From DASPTR01 sp041481365 (lineage in GTDB: Archaea; Thermoproteota; Bathyarchaeia; Bathyarchaeales; Bathycorpusculaceae): a stretch of DNA of 14,792 nt. This document shows, in pieces, positions 1 to 5,724 of the stretch; within the stretch, counting starts at the first letter, position 1; each line of letters starts with the position of its first letter. The translations under genes were made by a program, and so were the position numbers. The stretch is taken from assembly GCA_041481365.1 (NCBI GenBank), contig JBGPBS010000032.1, forward strand, positions 1-14,792, given 5' to 3'. The notes under the pieces were generated by a model. The model was given only the letters and a program-made list of their open reading frames with translations. It searched no databases and was not told where the DNA came from.

Positions 1-2
1 AC

Positions 3-266
3 ATGTTCCCATCTTTTGACTCGATGTTTTCGCTATTCTGGGTTTTCTTCATTGTAGTAGTCGTGTTCATGGTTCTCTTTTTTGTCCTCATGTTTTGGAG
101 AATGATAAGGGGTGGTAAGATTCAAGATCAAATATATCCTGAACCCGAGCCGCCAGTGAGCCAAAAGGAAATAATACGTGAAATAGTCAAAATACGATGC
201 TCCTACTGCGGCAATCTCTACGACGAAATCCAAGACAAGTGCCCATACTGCGGCGCAAAAAGGTAG
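3..266 (+). CDS. Small membrane-anchored zinc-ribbon protein
   Basis: This 87-residue protein has one strongly hydrophobic segment at about residues 9-31, followed by a basic stretch (WRMIRGGK), a Pro/Glu-rich linker (about 45-52) and a C-terminal zinc ribbon. The ribbon cysteines are C66, C69, C80 and C83 (CSYCG and CPYCG). The layout suggests a single-span protein with a cytoplasmic metal-binding knob. Such ribbons usually mediate protein or nucleic-acid contacts, but nothing here fixes a function. The ATG lies at the window edge, so an upstream start outside the window cannot be excluded. The next gene converges on it after about 70 bases. I do not recognise a named family. Confidence 0.7.
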   Translation: MFPSFDSMFSLFWVFFIVVVVFMVLFFVLMFWRMIRGGKIQDQIYPEPEPPVSQKEIIREIVKIRCSYCGNLYDEIQDKCPYCGAKR

Positions 267-337
267 ACTGATCACAAATCAGCGCGCCAAAAGTAACGAT
301 GCTAACTCTGCTCTTCATCATACTATATTACAGAAAA

Positions 338-937
338 TCAATCCTCAACATTTGCTTCATTAATGTCGGCGTCGAACGAAGCTAAACGATCATCTTCCTC
401 CTCATGCTCAATCTCTTCAAGCGCAGCCTTCATAAGCCTCTTCATCTTGCGCTCCTCCATTCGCTTCAACATTTCCCCGCGAGTCAGATATCGCGACTGC
501 GAGTTGGTCCCAGAAACACCGTCGAACCATTCCCCTCCCAGATCCTGTTTCTGTTCCGCAACCAGAACCCTTGCATCAGCATTCTCACGCGCCGTTTTAT
601 CATGATAGTCGTCAACAGTCTTGACACCTCTAAGAACGCCCTGCCCATCGTATACTTCAATCGTCGTGATGCTCAGCTTGGGACGTATGATATGAAACGA
701 AGTCTCAAAACCACAAGTTGGACAATAGAACCTGATGTTCCCAAACTTCTTATCATGCCTAAGCCTGAAACTTCTCCCAGTGCACCGCGGGCAGCCAACG
801 TTTGCACACTGAGCCAGTGCCGGGTTGTTGACGCTGACCCATCTCAGATACTGGGCCTCAGGCGAGGCATCAGTCTCAATGTTCTTGAATTCAAACCAAG
901 CATGTTTCCGGGATCTGCCACGTTTATGTATAACCAC
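338..937 (-). CDS. Zinc-ribbon protein of unknown function
   Basis: A 199-residue soluble protein. The N-terminal third is basic and aromatic (HKRGRSRKHAWFEF) and carries cysteines C44, C49, C52, C72 and C75. The CPRC and CPTCGFE pairs, about 20 residues apart, form a likely zinc ribbon like those of transcription and replication factors. The last 60 residues are charged and probably helical (GEMLKRMEERKMKRLMKAALEEIEHEEEDD), ending in an acidic tail. The start is GTG at 937, chosen because AGGTGA (forward-strand TCACCT at 944-949) lies six bases upstream. A nucleic-acid-binding or transcription-related role is possible, but this is inference from the ribbon and the charge pattern only. I know no named family for it. 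Confidence 0.75.
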   Translation of the reverse strand: MVIHKRGRSRKHAWFEFKNIETDASPEAQYLRWVSVNNPALAQCANVGCPRCTGRSFRLRHDKKFGNIRFYCPTCGFETSFHIIRPKLSITTIEVYDGQGVLRGVKTVDDYHDKTARENADARVLVAEQKQDLGGEWFDGVSGTNSQSRYLTRGEMLKRMEERKMKRLMKAALEEIEHEEEDDRLASFDADINEANVED

Positions 938-1037
938 TGAGGTTCACCTGCCTGCGCGGTCTTACTTACTGCACCACGGTTTTCAATGTACGCTTTCGGT
1001 AGCGCACTCCTATTTGGGGTTAATATGCACACTCGGG

Positions 1038-1283
1038 TTAATTGCCTTTTCTAGACAGCATTCCAGTTTCGAGACATCGTATAAGGCTCTCAACGATTCT
1101 GTAGGTCAGCCCCCAAATGATGATTCCTCTCACGCCAAAAGCCGGGAATTCGCGCGCGCTGTCTTACTCGATCTCATGTCCTACGATAAGATCGTCAAAA
1201 GAGCGAAACTCATAACACGAAGCGAAAGGTATACTCAGCTCGGATAATCTGTTGTTTGGGCGGAGACTCGGCAATCCTATGAA
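1038..1283 (-). pseudogene. C-terminal remnant of a Nudix hydrolase (CoA-diphosphatase type)
   Basis: One minus-strand frame from about 1283 to the TAA at 1038-1040 reads like the C-terminal third of a Nudix CoA-diphosphatase. It contains FIGLPSLRPNN, then LSELSIPF, an in-frame TAA at 1164-1166, then REFPAFGVRG and IIIWGLTYRIVESLI. The I-W-G-L-T-x-R-I block near the end is characteristic of these enzymes. The catalytic Nudix box (GX5EX7REUXEEXGU) is absent. Beyond 1283 the frame is only antisense to the phosphatase gene, whose first codons it overlaps. It looks like a gene truncated at its 5' side and then inactivated. The identity comes from motif recall and was not confirmed by a search. 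Confidence 0.6.
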
Positions 1284-1929
1284 TCTCGTAGTCCTCTGTG
1301 ACTTTGATGGCACGATTACGACAGCCGATACGGCAGAGTTCGTTCTAGCCAGATTTGCCAAAGGAGACTGGCGACTGTTCGAAAAGCAATTCGAGAGAGG
1401 CGAGATAACGCTCGAGGAATGTTTGACCAGACAGTTTTCTCTCGTAAAAGCATCGCAAAGGCAGATTCTAGAAGAATTGAAGGATGTTGTTTCCTTCCGC
1501 CCGAATTTTAGGAAGCTCGCAGAGTATTGCAAAGAGAACCACGTTCCACTCATAATAGTCAGCGCAGGATTGGATTTCGTCATTAACCACTTCTTGAAAC
1601 TCAACGATTGTCTAAACTTGGTTGAAGTGTGTGCTGCAAAATCCTCATTCAGCCCAGGCGGCATTAGTTTCGCCTTTCCAAAGCTGTTCGACATAGCATC
1701 TGAAAACTTCAAACATGACCTGGTCAAACACCACAGAAGCCAAAGCAAAAAGGTGATCTACATAGGCGACGGCACAGCAGACTATGCCGCAGCCAAGAAT
1801 GCTGACTACTCATTCGTAATTGAAGGCTCCAGGCTGGCAAAACTGTGCCTAAGCCATGGAATACCCTGCAAAAGCATAACCGACTTTCAAAAAATAATCG
1901 AAGCAATAGCGAGTGCGGCTGCAGGCTGA
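1279..1929 (+). CDS. HAD-superfamily IB phosphatase (MtnX/SerB-like)
   Basis: A 216-residue soluble phosphatase of the haloacid dehalogenase superfamily. Motif I is DFDGT, with nucleophile D8 and acid/base D10. Motif II is the Ser of LIIVSAGLD (S95). Motif IV is GDGTAD at 163-168, for Mg2+ binding, and K157/K158 are near the expected motif III lysine. The helical stretch at about residues 15-75 is the C1 cap of subfamily IB. Length and order match the MtnX branch (2-hydroxy-3-keto-5-methylthiopentenyl-1-phosphate phosphatase) and phosphoserine phosphatases. The motifs do not reveal the substrate, and no methionine-salvage gene is adjacent. An in-frame TTG at 1252 would add nine residues, but ATG 1279 puts the DxD motif at its usual position. 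No clear ribosome binding site is visible. Confidence 0.85.
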   Translation: MNLVVLCDFDGTITTADTAEFVLARFAKGDWRLFEKQFERGEITLEECLTRQFSLVKASQRQILEELKDVVSFRPNFRKLAEYCKENHVPLIIVSAGLDFVINHFLKLNDCLNLVEVCAAKSSFSPGGISFAFPKLFDIASENFKHDLVKHHRSQSKKVIYIGDGTADYAAAKNADYSFVIEGSRLAKLCLSHGIPCKSITDFQKIIEAIASAAAG

Positions 1930-1943
1930 TCGACAGCGTCGGA

Positions 1944-2168
1944 TTAATAGATTAAAATGTTCCTCACGATGACATTCTTCGGCACGGTTCCATACCGCCA
2001 ACGGCCGTCAATGGCACATAAAACCGAGACAAGATCGTCTAGCTTGAGCTGTTCGAGGCGTCATATTCTTCTTCGGGGTTTCAATGGTTCCATAACTTGT
2101 GCGGGCTCAATCGGCGACGCGACGAAACATTGATTATTATCGACCAAATCGTTAGTTGAGAGTGACAT
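1944..2168 (-). pseudogene. Small ORF interrupted by one TGA, family unknown
   Basis: A minus-strand frame runs from an ATG at 2168 to a TAA at 1944-1946: 75 codons broken once by TGA at 2061-2063. The part before the stop includes IEPAQVMEPLKPRRR. The part after reads LEQLKLDDLVSVLCAIDG and then RWRYGTVPKNVIVRNIL. The hydrophobic and charged periodicity is protein-like, and the frame fills the gap between the phosphatase and acetyltransferase genes. I do not recognise the family. It may be a recently inactivated small gene, a sequencing error, or chance. Its ATG overlaps the candidate upstream starts of the divergent acetyltransferase gene. Confidence 0.35.
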
Positions 2169-2170
2169 GT

Positions 2171-2560
2171 ATGCTTGATGATTCAAACTCAGAAGACTGG
2201 GTGAAGCTTCAAGATGCTCCGGATATGCCCAATCTGAGATTCCGACGCTTTAGAGGAGAATCTGACTATGCGGAGATCGTAACAGTCGTCGAAGGGACGA
2301 GAGAATCAGATCAGTTGGAGGTCACGATGTCGATTGATGACGTCGCACGCGAGTTTAAACATACGCAAAACTGCGATCCATACCGAGACTTCCTCTTCGC
2401 CGAAATAAACGGCCGGGTCATTAGCTATACTCGATTATGGTGGAGCAAGGATCCTAACGGCATCTACCTCTACAATCATTTTGTCGATCTTCTTCCTGAG
2501 TGGAGGGGAAAAGGAATCCGGAATGCGATGCTTAGACACAATGAGGCGAAGCTCAGGTAA
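2171..2560 (+). pseudogene. N-terminal half of a tandem GNAT acetyltransferase, cut by TAA
   Basis: This piece encodes about 130 residues of a GNAT (Gcn5-related) N-acetyltransferase fold. FRRFRGESDYAEIV is a typical first strand and helix. FAEINGRVISYTRLWW is the beta2-beta3 hairpin. LPEWRGKGIRNAML is the acetyl-CoA pyrophosphate-binding motif A (R-G-K-G-I). The reading ends at TAA 2558-2560, directly after the motif A helix. The same frame continues without further stops to 3190 as a second GNAT domain, so both were probably one tandem-GNAT protein of about 340 residues. Possible starts are TTG 2156, ATG 2171 and ATG 2225. ATG 2225 would begin right at the conserved domain. The substrate is unknown. 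If the stop is real, this half lacks the C-terminal strands of its fold and may be unstable. Confidence 0.7.
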
Positions 2561-2569
2561 ATTGCCGGC

Positions 2570-3190
2570 GTGCATCCCGCGGACGCTCCGCGCTTGTACC
2601 AGTCGATGGCACAGGACTCTGAGAAAGACTGGATTTCAGTCTTGGTCAATGAAGGATACAACGTGTTTCGCTATGGCTTCAGGATGAAACGGCCAGACTT
2701 GGAAAACGTTCCTGATCTCGCCCTTCCCGACAGCATAGAAGTCCGCTCGGTAAAGCCTGAACACTACCCGGCCATCGTCGGCACTTGGAACGAAGCATGC
2801 AAAGACATGAGAGGCCAAATACCCATATCGGACGAAGACTTCAAAGGATTCCAAGAATCACCAATCTTCAACCCTTCAATCTGGCAGATAGCATGGCACA
2901 AAAATGATGTCGTGGGCACAGTCATGAACTTCATAGACGACGAGGAAAACAAACAATACAACCGGAAACGCGGCACCGTCGAGATGATCTCCGTTCAACG
3001 CCCATGGAGAAGCAGAGGAATAGCAAAAGCATTGATTGCCCGAAGCCTCAAACTCCTGAAGGACCATGGAATGAAAGAGGCAGCCCTAGGAGTAGATGCT
3101 GAAAACCCCAGCGGAGCCCTCCTCCTATACCAAAAAATGGGCTTTCAAATCGAGAAAAGAGTCGCATTCTACAGGAAACCCCTGAGCTGA
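2570..3190 (+). CDS. C-terminal half of the tandem GNAT acetyltransferase
   Basis: Up to 206 residues in the same frame as the upstream piece, after the TAA. Residues 1-40 look like the end of the first GNAT domain (the sequence up to EGYNVFRYGFRM). Residues 55-206 form a complete second GNAT domain: IEVRSVKPEHYPAIV starts it, GTVEMISVQRPWRSRGIA (about 135-152) is the acetyl-CoA motif, and GVDAENPSGALLLYQKMGF (174-192) is the usual C-terminal motif B. This half could fold and bind acetyl-CoA alone. GTG 2570 and ATG 2606 are possible restarts, and neither has a good ribosome binding site. Alternatives are a true split gene, a pseudogene, or a single-base error at the TAA. Tandem GNATs acetylate varied small amines, and the target cannot be told here. 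Confidence 0.75.
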   Translation: MHPADAPRLYQSMAQDSEKDWISVLVNEGYNVFRYGFRMKRPDLENVPDLALPDSIEVRSVKPEHYPAIVGTWNEACKDMRGQIPISDEDFKGFQESPIFNPSIWQIAWHKNDVVGTVMNFIDDEENKQYNRKRGTVEMISVQRPWRSRGIAKALIARSLKLLKDHGMKEAALGVDAENPSGALLLYQKMGFQIEKRVAFYRKPLS

Positions 3191-3243
3191 AATCCGCAGT
3201 CTCAGCACATTTAATGTTGACTCTGTTTCGGTCAATAGCGAGT

Positions 3244-3663
3244 TTATCTTGTGGCCTGTTCCTTTTCAGGCTTGTAATCTGCGCTTTGAAACAGGGGACT
3301 AGAAATTATGAGGTCTGCCGTGGCCCTGTTGCAGGCCGTGGGCACGTTGTACAAGACGGCTATTCGAAGGAGAGCTTTGACATCAACGTCATGAGGATGG
3401 GCCTGCAGCGGATCCCAGAAGAAAATCAAATAATCTAGCCTGTCGTTAGCGATCAAGGCTCCAAGCTCCATGTCCCCACCGTAAGGGCCGCCCTTCAACA
3501 GAGTAATCTTCAACCCCGTCTTATCCGTGATCCTCTGCCCAGTGTTCCCAGTCGCGTACAAGTTGTGAAGAGACAACGTTCCTTTGTTGAAATCAACCCA
3601 CTCAACCAAATCATCCTTCCTATTATCATGAGCCACCAAACCGATGTTCCGCTTCGGAAACAT
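3244..3663 (-). CDS. mgsA: Methylglyoxal synthase
   Basis: A 139-residue cytosolic enzyme converting dihydroxyacetone phosphate to methylglyoxal and phosphate. Nearly the whole family signature is visible: IGLVAHDNRK (H12, equivalent to E. coli H19), LYATGNTG (36-42, phosphate-binding loop), PYGGDMELGALI (catalytic D64, E. coli D71), FFWDPL, PHDVDVKALLRIA (H91 and D94, E. coli H98 and D101) and NRATADLIISSPLF. Two positions differ from the bacterial form: the Ser before GP in SGPxGGD is Gly (G58), and the QQ after GGD is ME. The start ATG 3663 is preceded by GGAGAG and by a TATA box at 3701-3709. The gene is single and converges on the acetyltransferase. The bypass is common in bacteria and uncommon in archaea. 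Confidence 0.93.
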   Translation of the reverse strand: MFPKRNIGLVAHDNRKDDLVEWVDFNKGTLSLHNLYATGNTGQRITDKTGLKITLLKGGPYGGDMELGALIANDRLDYLIFFWDPLQAHPHDVDVKALLRIAVLYNVPTACNRATADLIISSPLFQSADYKPEKEQATR

Positions 3664-3700
3664 ATCACATCTCTCCAGACCAACTCGAACATACCAACGA

Positions 3701-3709
3701 TCTTAAACC
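3701..3709 (-). promoter_or_regulatory. TATA box of mgsA
   Basis: The minus strand reads GGTTTAAGA here, about 38-46 bases before the mgsA ATG. Initiation about 25 bases downstream would leave a short leader containing GGAGAG before the start. Confidence 0.5.
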
Positions 3710-3946
3710 TTTCTAGGAGATAGCAGTCTCGAACATTCGCTGCTTGTTTCACCCCTCGTATGACATGCAAGCCGCTCCAGATTCAATCCTGACTCGCGAA
3801 GAACCAAGACCCATGTCAGGGGCCTGAAAACTGACCGCGGAGTTGCATTTTTCGACCCTTTTCATCCCCCAAACTGCCAGTCAGCACATCAGATTCTCAG
3901 CGCATGCCATCATTGCACAAATGTGACTGTCGACTAAAGTCACGAG

Positions 3947-3954
3947 CATTTAAG
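3947..3954 (+). promoter_or_regulatory. TATA box of the 4009 gene
   Basis: CATTTAAG matches the archaeal TATA pattern. Initiation about 25-28 bases downstream (near 3978) would give a leader of about 30 bases carrying the strong ribosome binding site. Confidence 0.45.
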
Positions 3955-3990
3955 AATCGGGTACTCCAATACTAATCTTCAACGAAGTCC

Positions 3991-4000
3991 GAGGAGGTGA
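3991..4000 (+). promoter_or_regulatory. Strong ribosome binding site deciding start 4009
   Basis: GAGGAGGTGA is nearly fully complementary to the 16S rRNA 3' end. It lies eight bases before ATG 4009. A competing in-frame GTG at 3997 falls inside this site, so ATG 4009 is the start. Confidence 0.8.
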
Positions 4001-4008
4001 CATACTCC

Positions 4009-4326
4009 ATGCCGCAGTACGCGATAATAGGAAGCCATCCGCCCAACGTTTGTCCACTCACAAACAAGGCCGTAAGAGCATTCGCCAAGAAAACCTACGC
4101 ACAACTGCCGAAACTTGCTAAACAGCTCAACGTGAAGGTTCTATTAGACATTCATCTTGACCCAGGCCACAAAGCCTTCATGCTTTTCGAAGCTCCAAAC
4201 GCCGAAGCAGTCAGAGACCTGCTCGTCAGAGTCGGGTTCACACACTTCCTAGACATCGAATTCCATCTCGTCACAGCCATAAAGGAAATCCTAAAACACG
4301 CCGACGAAATGCCAACGCTCTTCTAG
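4009..4326 (+). CDS. Small conserved alpha/beta protein (DUF3303-like), function unknown
   Basis: A 105-residue soluble protein with no signal peptide or membrane segment. It opens with a strand and the motif IIGSHPPNVCPLTNKAVR, continues with a helix (KKTYAQLPKLAKQL), strands VKVLLDIHL and KAFMLFEA, a helix (AEAVRDLLVRVGF), and a final strand (HFLDIEFHLVT) and helix. This beta-alpha-beta-beta-alpha-beta order suggests a ferredoxin-like dimeric fold as in DUF3303 or DUF4242-type proteins. The HPPNVCPLTN segment, with His and Cys, is the most distinctive part and may be the active or metal site. It is probably monocistronic, with its own TATA box and a T-rich stretch after the stop (4415-4422). 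Family naming is tentative and no function is claimed. Confidence 0.75.
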   Translation: MPQYAIIGSHPPNVCPLTNKAVRAFAKKTYAQLPKLAKQLNVKVLLDIHLDPGHKAFMLFEAPNAEAVRDLLVRVGFTHFLDIEFHLVTAIKEILKHADEMPTLF

Positions 4327-4430
4327 AATTCGCATTAGCAGCGAAAGAGAATTTAACAGCGCATTGAGGTCTAATACCGCCGATTAGAAGGGGATCTTGC
4401 GCTCCTTGGTCACACTTTTTCTTGGCTAAA

Positions 4431-4438
4431 GTTTATTT
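4431..4438 (+). promoter_or_regulatory. TATA box of the P-loop kinase-like gene
   Basis: GTTTATTT lies 32-39 bases before ATG 4470. Initiation near 4460 would give an almost leaderless mRNA. That argues against the out-of-frame ATG at 4451 being the true start. Confidence 0.45.
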
Positions 4439-4469
4439 TCTGAAGGGTCGATGAGAGGCATGATGCAAG

Positions 4470-5027
4470 ATGAGAGTTGTGGGTGCTGTCGGCCAGATCG
4501 GAAGCGGCAAGGATACCGTCATCAAGTACATTTCGAAGAGATTCTCAATACCGACAATTTCAATCGGGGACATCGCCAGAGAAATAGCCCGAAAAGAAGG
4601 TCTGCCTGCGACAAGAGAAAACCTTCAGAAGATCACTGAGGGACGCTTTGAAGAATTCGGGAGATCGTATTTCATCGAAGAAACGGTAAGAAGACTAAGA
4701 CACGAGAGCAAGGATAAAATGCTCATCACGGGGATCCGTGCACCGATTGACGTTGCCACCCTCAGGAGGAACTTTCAGGAAGATTTCGTCCTCATATGTG
4801 TCTTGGCAGACGAAAAAACAAGGTTTCAGAGATTGCTAAAGAGAGCAGAGGCTAGAGACCCGAAAACGTGGAGAGAATTTCTAAAGCAAGATGAAGCTGA
4901 AGAAAGGATTTTTCAACTCACAAAAACCTGCAAGCAGGCAGATTACGTAGTAGACAATAACGGAGCGGCGGAAGAGCTTTTCCAAAGAGTGGATGAGATA
5001 ATCCAAAGGAGATTCGCCGGCGAGTAG
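4470..5027 (+). CDS. P-loop nucleotide kinase, dephospho-CoA-kinase-like (UPF0200 type)
   Basis: A 185-residue cytosolic protein. The Walker A motif is GQIGSGKDT (8-16). ISIGDIAREIARKEGLPATREN (about 31-52) resembles the substrate-binding helix of adenylate or dephospho-CoA kinases. LITGIRAPIDVATLRR (about 85-100) is the Walker B-side strand and following helix. RLLKRAEARDPKTWREF (about 116-132) is a lid-like, Arg-rich segment. ADYVVDNNGAAEELFQRVDEII closes the fold, as in dephospho-CoA kinases. Archaeal proteins like this are annotated as UPF0200 or AAA-family kinases. The experimentally known archaeal dephospho-CoA kinase is an unrelated GTP-dependent family, so CoA synthesis should not be assumed. 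The stop is TAG, and a Cys-rich coding fragment continues in the same frame right after it. Confidence 0.85.
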   Translation: MRVVGAVGQIGSGKDTVIKYISKRFSIPTISIGDIAREIARKEGLPATRENLQKITEGRFEEFGRSYFIEETVRRLRHESKDKMLITGIRAPIDVATLRRNFQEDFVLICVLADEKTRFQRLLKRAEARDPKTWREFLKQDEAEERIFQLTKTCKQADYVVDNNGAAEELFQRVDEIIQRRFAGE

Positions 5028-5177
5028 CCTAATTGTCCGAAGTGCTTGGCTAATGTGGCTGTGTGTGCATGGTGAACAGAAGTATGTGGTCGTGTAGATG
5101 CGTTTGTGAATCCTGAGAAGGCAAAAAGAATTCTTGGTGCTGTTTGTGGCCTTGGCATGTTAGGCGTCGAACTCTAG
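5028..5177 (+). pseudogene. Cys-rich zinc-ribbon fragment with in-frame TGA
   Basis: Directly after the kinase-like gene's TAG, the same frame reads PNCPKCLANVAVCAW, then TGA (5073-5075), then TEVCGRVDAFVNPEKAKR and ILGAVCGLGMLGVEL, ending in TAG at 5175-5177. If the TGA replaced a Cys codon (one base from TGT or TGC), the region would read CPKC...CAWC, a normal zinc ribbon. FVNPEKAKRILGAVCGLG looks like conserved protein. No start codon lies before CPKC in this frame without crossing the TAG, so the fragment also lacks a beginning. It may be a decayed gene or a lost C-terminal domain of its neighbour. The family is not recognised. Confidence 0.4.
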
Positions 5178-5614
5178 CATGGAAGCATGAGGACCCTTGA
5201 GTTCGGGTCTGCCAGAATTGCTACGTATGATTCGCTCAGTTCTTTGATGCGATTCTTGATGGTCATGCAGATGCTCGTTCTGATGTCGCCACTATTTGAA
5301 GAAGAGATTCCTTCTAGTTTTCCGGCAAGTTTGGAGTCGCCGAGAGTTTTCCTGACCCAGTGTTCAAAGTCTCTTCTTTGAAGATGAAACAGGAGGCTTT
5401 CTGACTTGACAGATTTCACCTTATCGAGGAAGTCGGAGAGGTTTCTGGCAATTTCGCCGGTTGGTTTTCCAATAGCTTCGTAGAAGTAGAAGGCTTCTTT
5501 GTCTCCTACTGTTCTTAGGATTTTCACAGCTTCTACATCGACTTTTGGATTTGTTTTTTTCTCTTTTGTTTTCTTGTGTCTAGAAGTCGTGGTTTTTTTC
5601 ATCGATTTCACCAT
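5174..5614 (-). CDS. DUF5752-like family protein
   Basis: A 146-residue protein. Residues 1-24 are very basic (KKTTTSRHKKTKEKKTNPK) and probably disordered. The rest is an all-helical domain: AFYFYEAIGKPTGEIARNL, DFLDKVKSVKSESLLFHLQR (about 62-81), RDFEHWVRKTLGDSKLAGKL and a final helix ending KNRIKELSES. The F-Y-F-Y-E-A-I-G, S-x-x-F-H-x-x-x-x-D-F-x-x-W and LGD-x-x-LA blocks are what I associate with archaeal DUF5752 proteins, whose function is unknown. The basic tail could contact nucleic acid (inference). A TATA box just upstream would make the transcript essentially leaderless at ATG 5614. No ribosome binding site is visible, which fits. Confidence 0.75.
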   Translation of the reverse strand: MVKSMKKTTTSRHKKTKEKKTNPKVDVEAVKILRTVGDKEAFYFYEAIGKPTGEIARNLSDFLDKVKSVKSESLLFHLQRRDFEHWVRKTLGDSKLAGKLEGISSSNSGDIRTSICMTIKNRIKELSESYVAILADPNSRVLMLPC

Positions 5615-5643
5615 TGAGGCGAGCTTTAACGTGTATATCGAGA

Positions 5644-5652
5644 CTTAATAAA
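5644..5652 (-). promoter_or_regulatory. TATA box of the DUF5752-like gene
   Basis: The minus strand reads TTTATTAAG, centred about 34 bases before ATG 5614. Expected initiation at about 5620 gives a leaderless or nearly leaderless transcript. Confidence 0.5.
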
Positions 5653-5724
5653 CGTTGCTTGTGACGTGTAGAACGATAAGACACCGTGGCACCTGCAACA
5701 ACAAGCCCTTCGAATTGCCTCAGA

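Larger units (their letters stand above)
3664..3996. other. Divergent intergenic region, no gene seen
   Basis: This 333-base gap separates mgsA (-) from the small conserved gene (+). It holds a TATA-like box for each direction and a plus-strand ribosome binding site. A weak hairpin is possible between CCTGAC at 3788-3793 and GTCAGG at 3815-3820. Short open stretches in all frames end quickly, and none carries a motif I recognise. The middle (about 3721-3940) is otherwise unexplained. Confidence 0.6.

Noticed and set aside
404..940. A 178-codon plus-strand ORF opposite the zinc-ribbon gene.
   Set aside because: It has no motif or ribosome binding site. The opposite strand has zinc-ribbon cysteines and a well-placed ribosome binding site.
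1164..1748. A 194-codon minus-strand ORF opposite the phosphatase gene.
   Set aside because: Most of it is antisense shadow of a clear HAD phosphatase. Only its last 40 or so codons carry Nudix-like sequence, and these are reported as part of the remnant.
3770..3830. A possible tRNA T-arm around GATTCAATCC.
   Set aside because: The flanking bases do not pair as a T stem, and no acceptor stem or anticodon arm can be built around it.
5070..5078. Selenocysteine at the TGA of the Cys-rich fragment.
   Set aside because: No start codon precedes it in frame, I see no clear SECIS-like hairpin, and no Sec machinery is in the window. A decayed Cys codon is simpler.
1038..5177. Genome-wide stop codon reassignment explaining the internal stops.
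   Set aside because: Both TAA and TGA are involved, and intact neighbours terminate normally with TAA, TAG and TGA. Long genes such as the 623- and 834-residue ones contain no internal stops.
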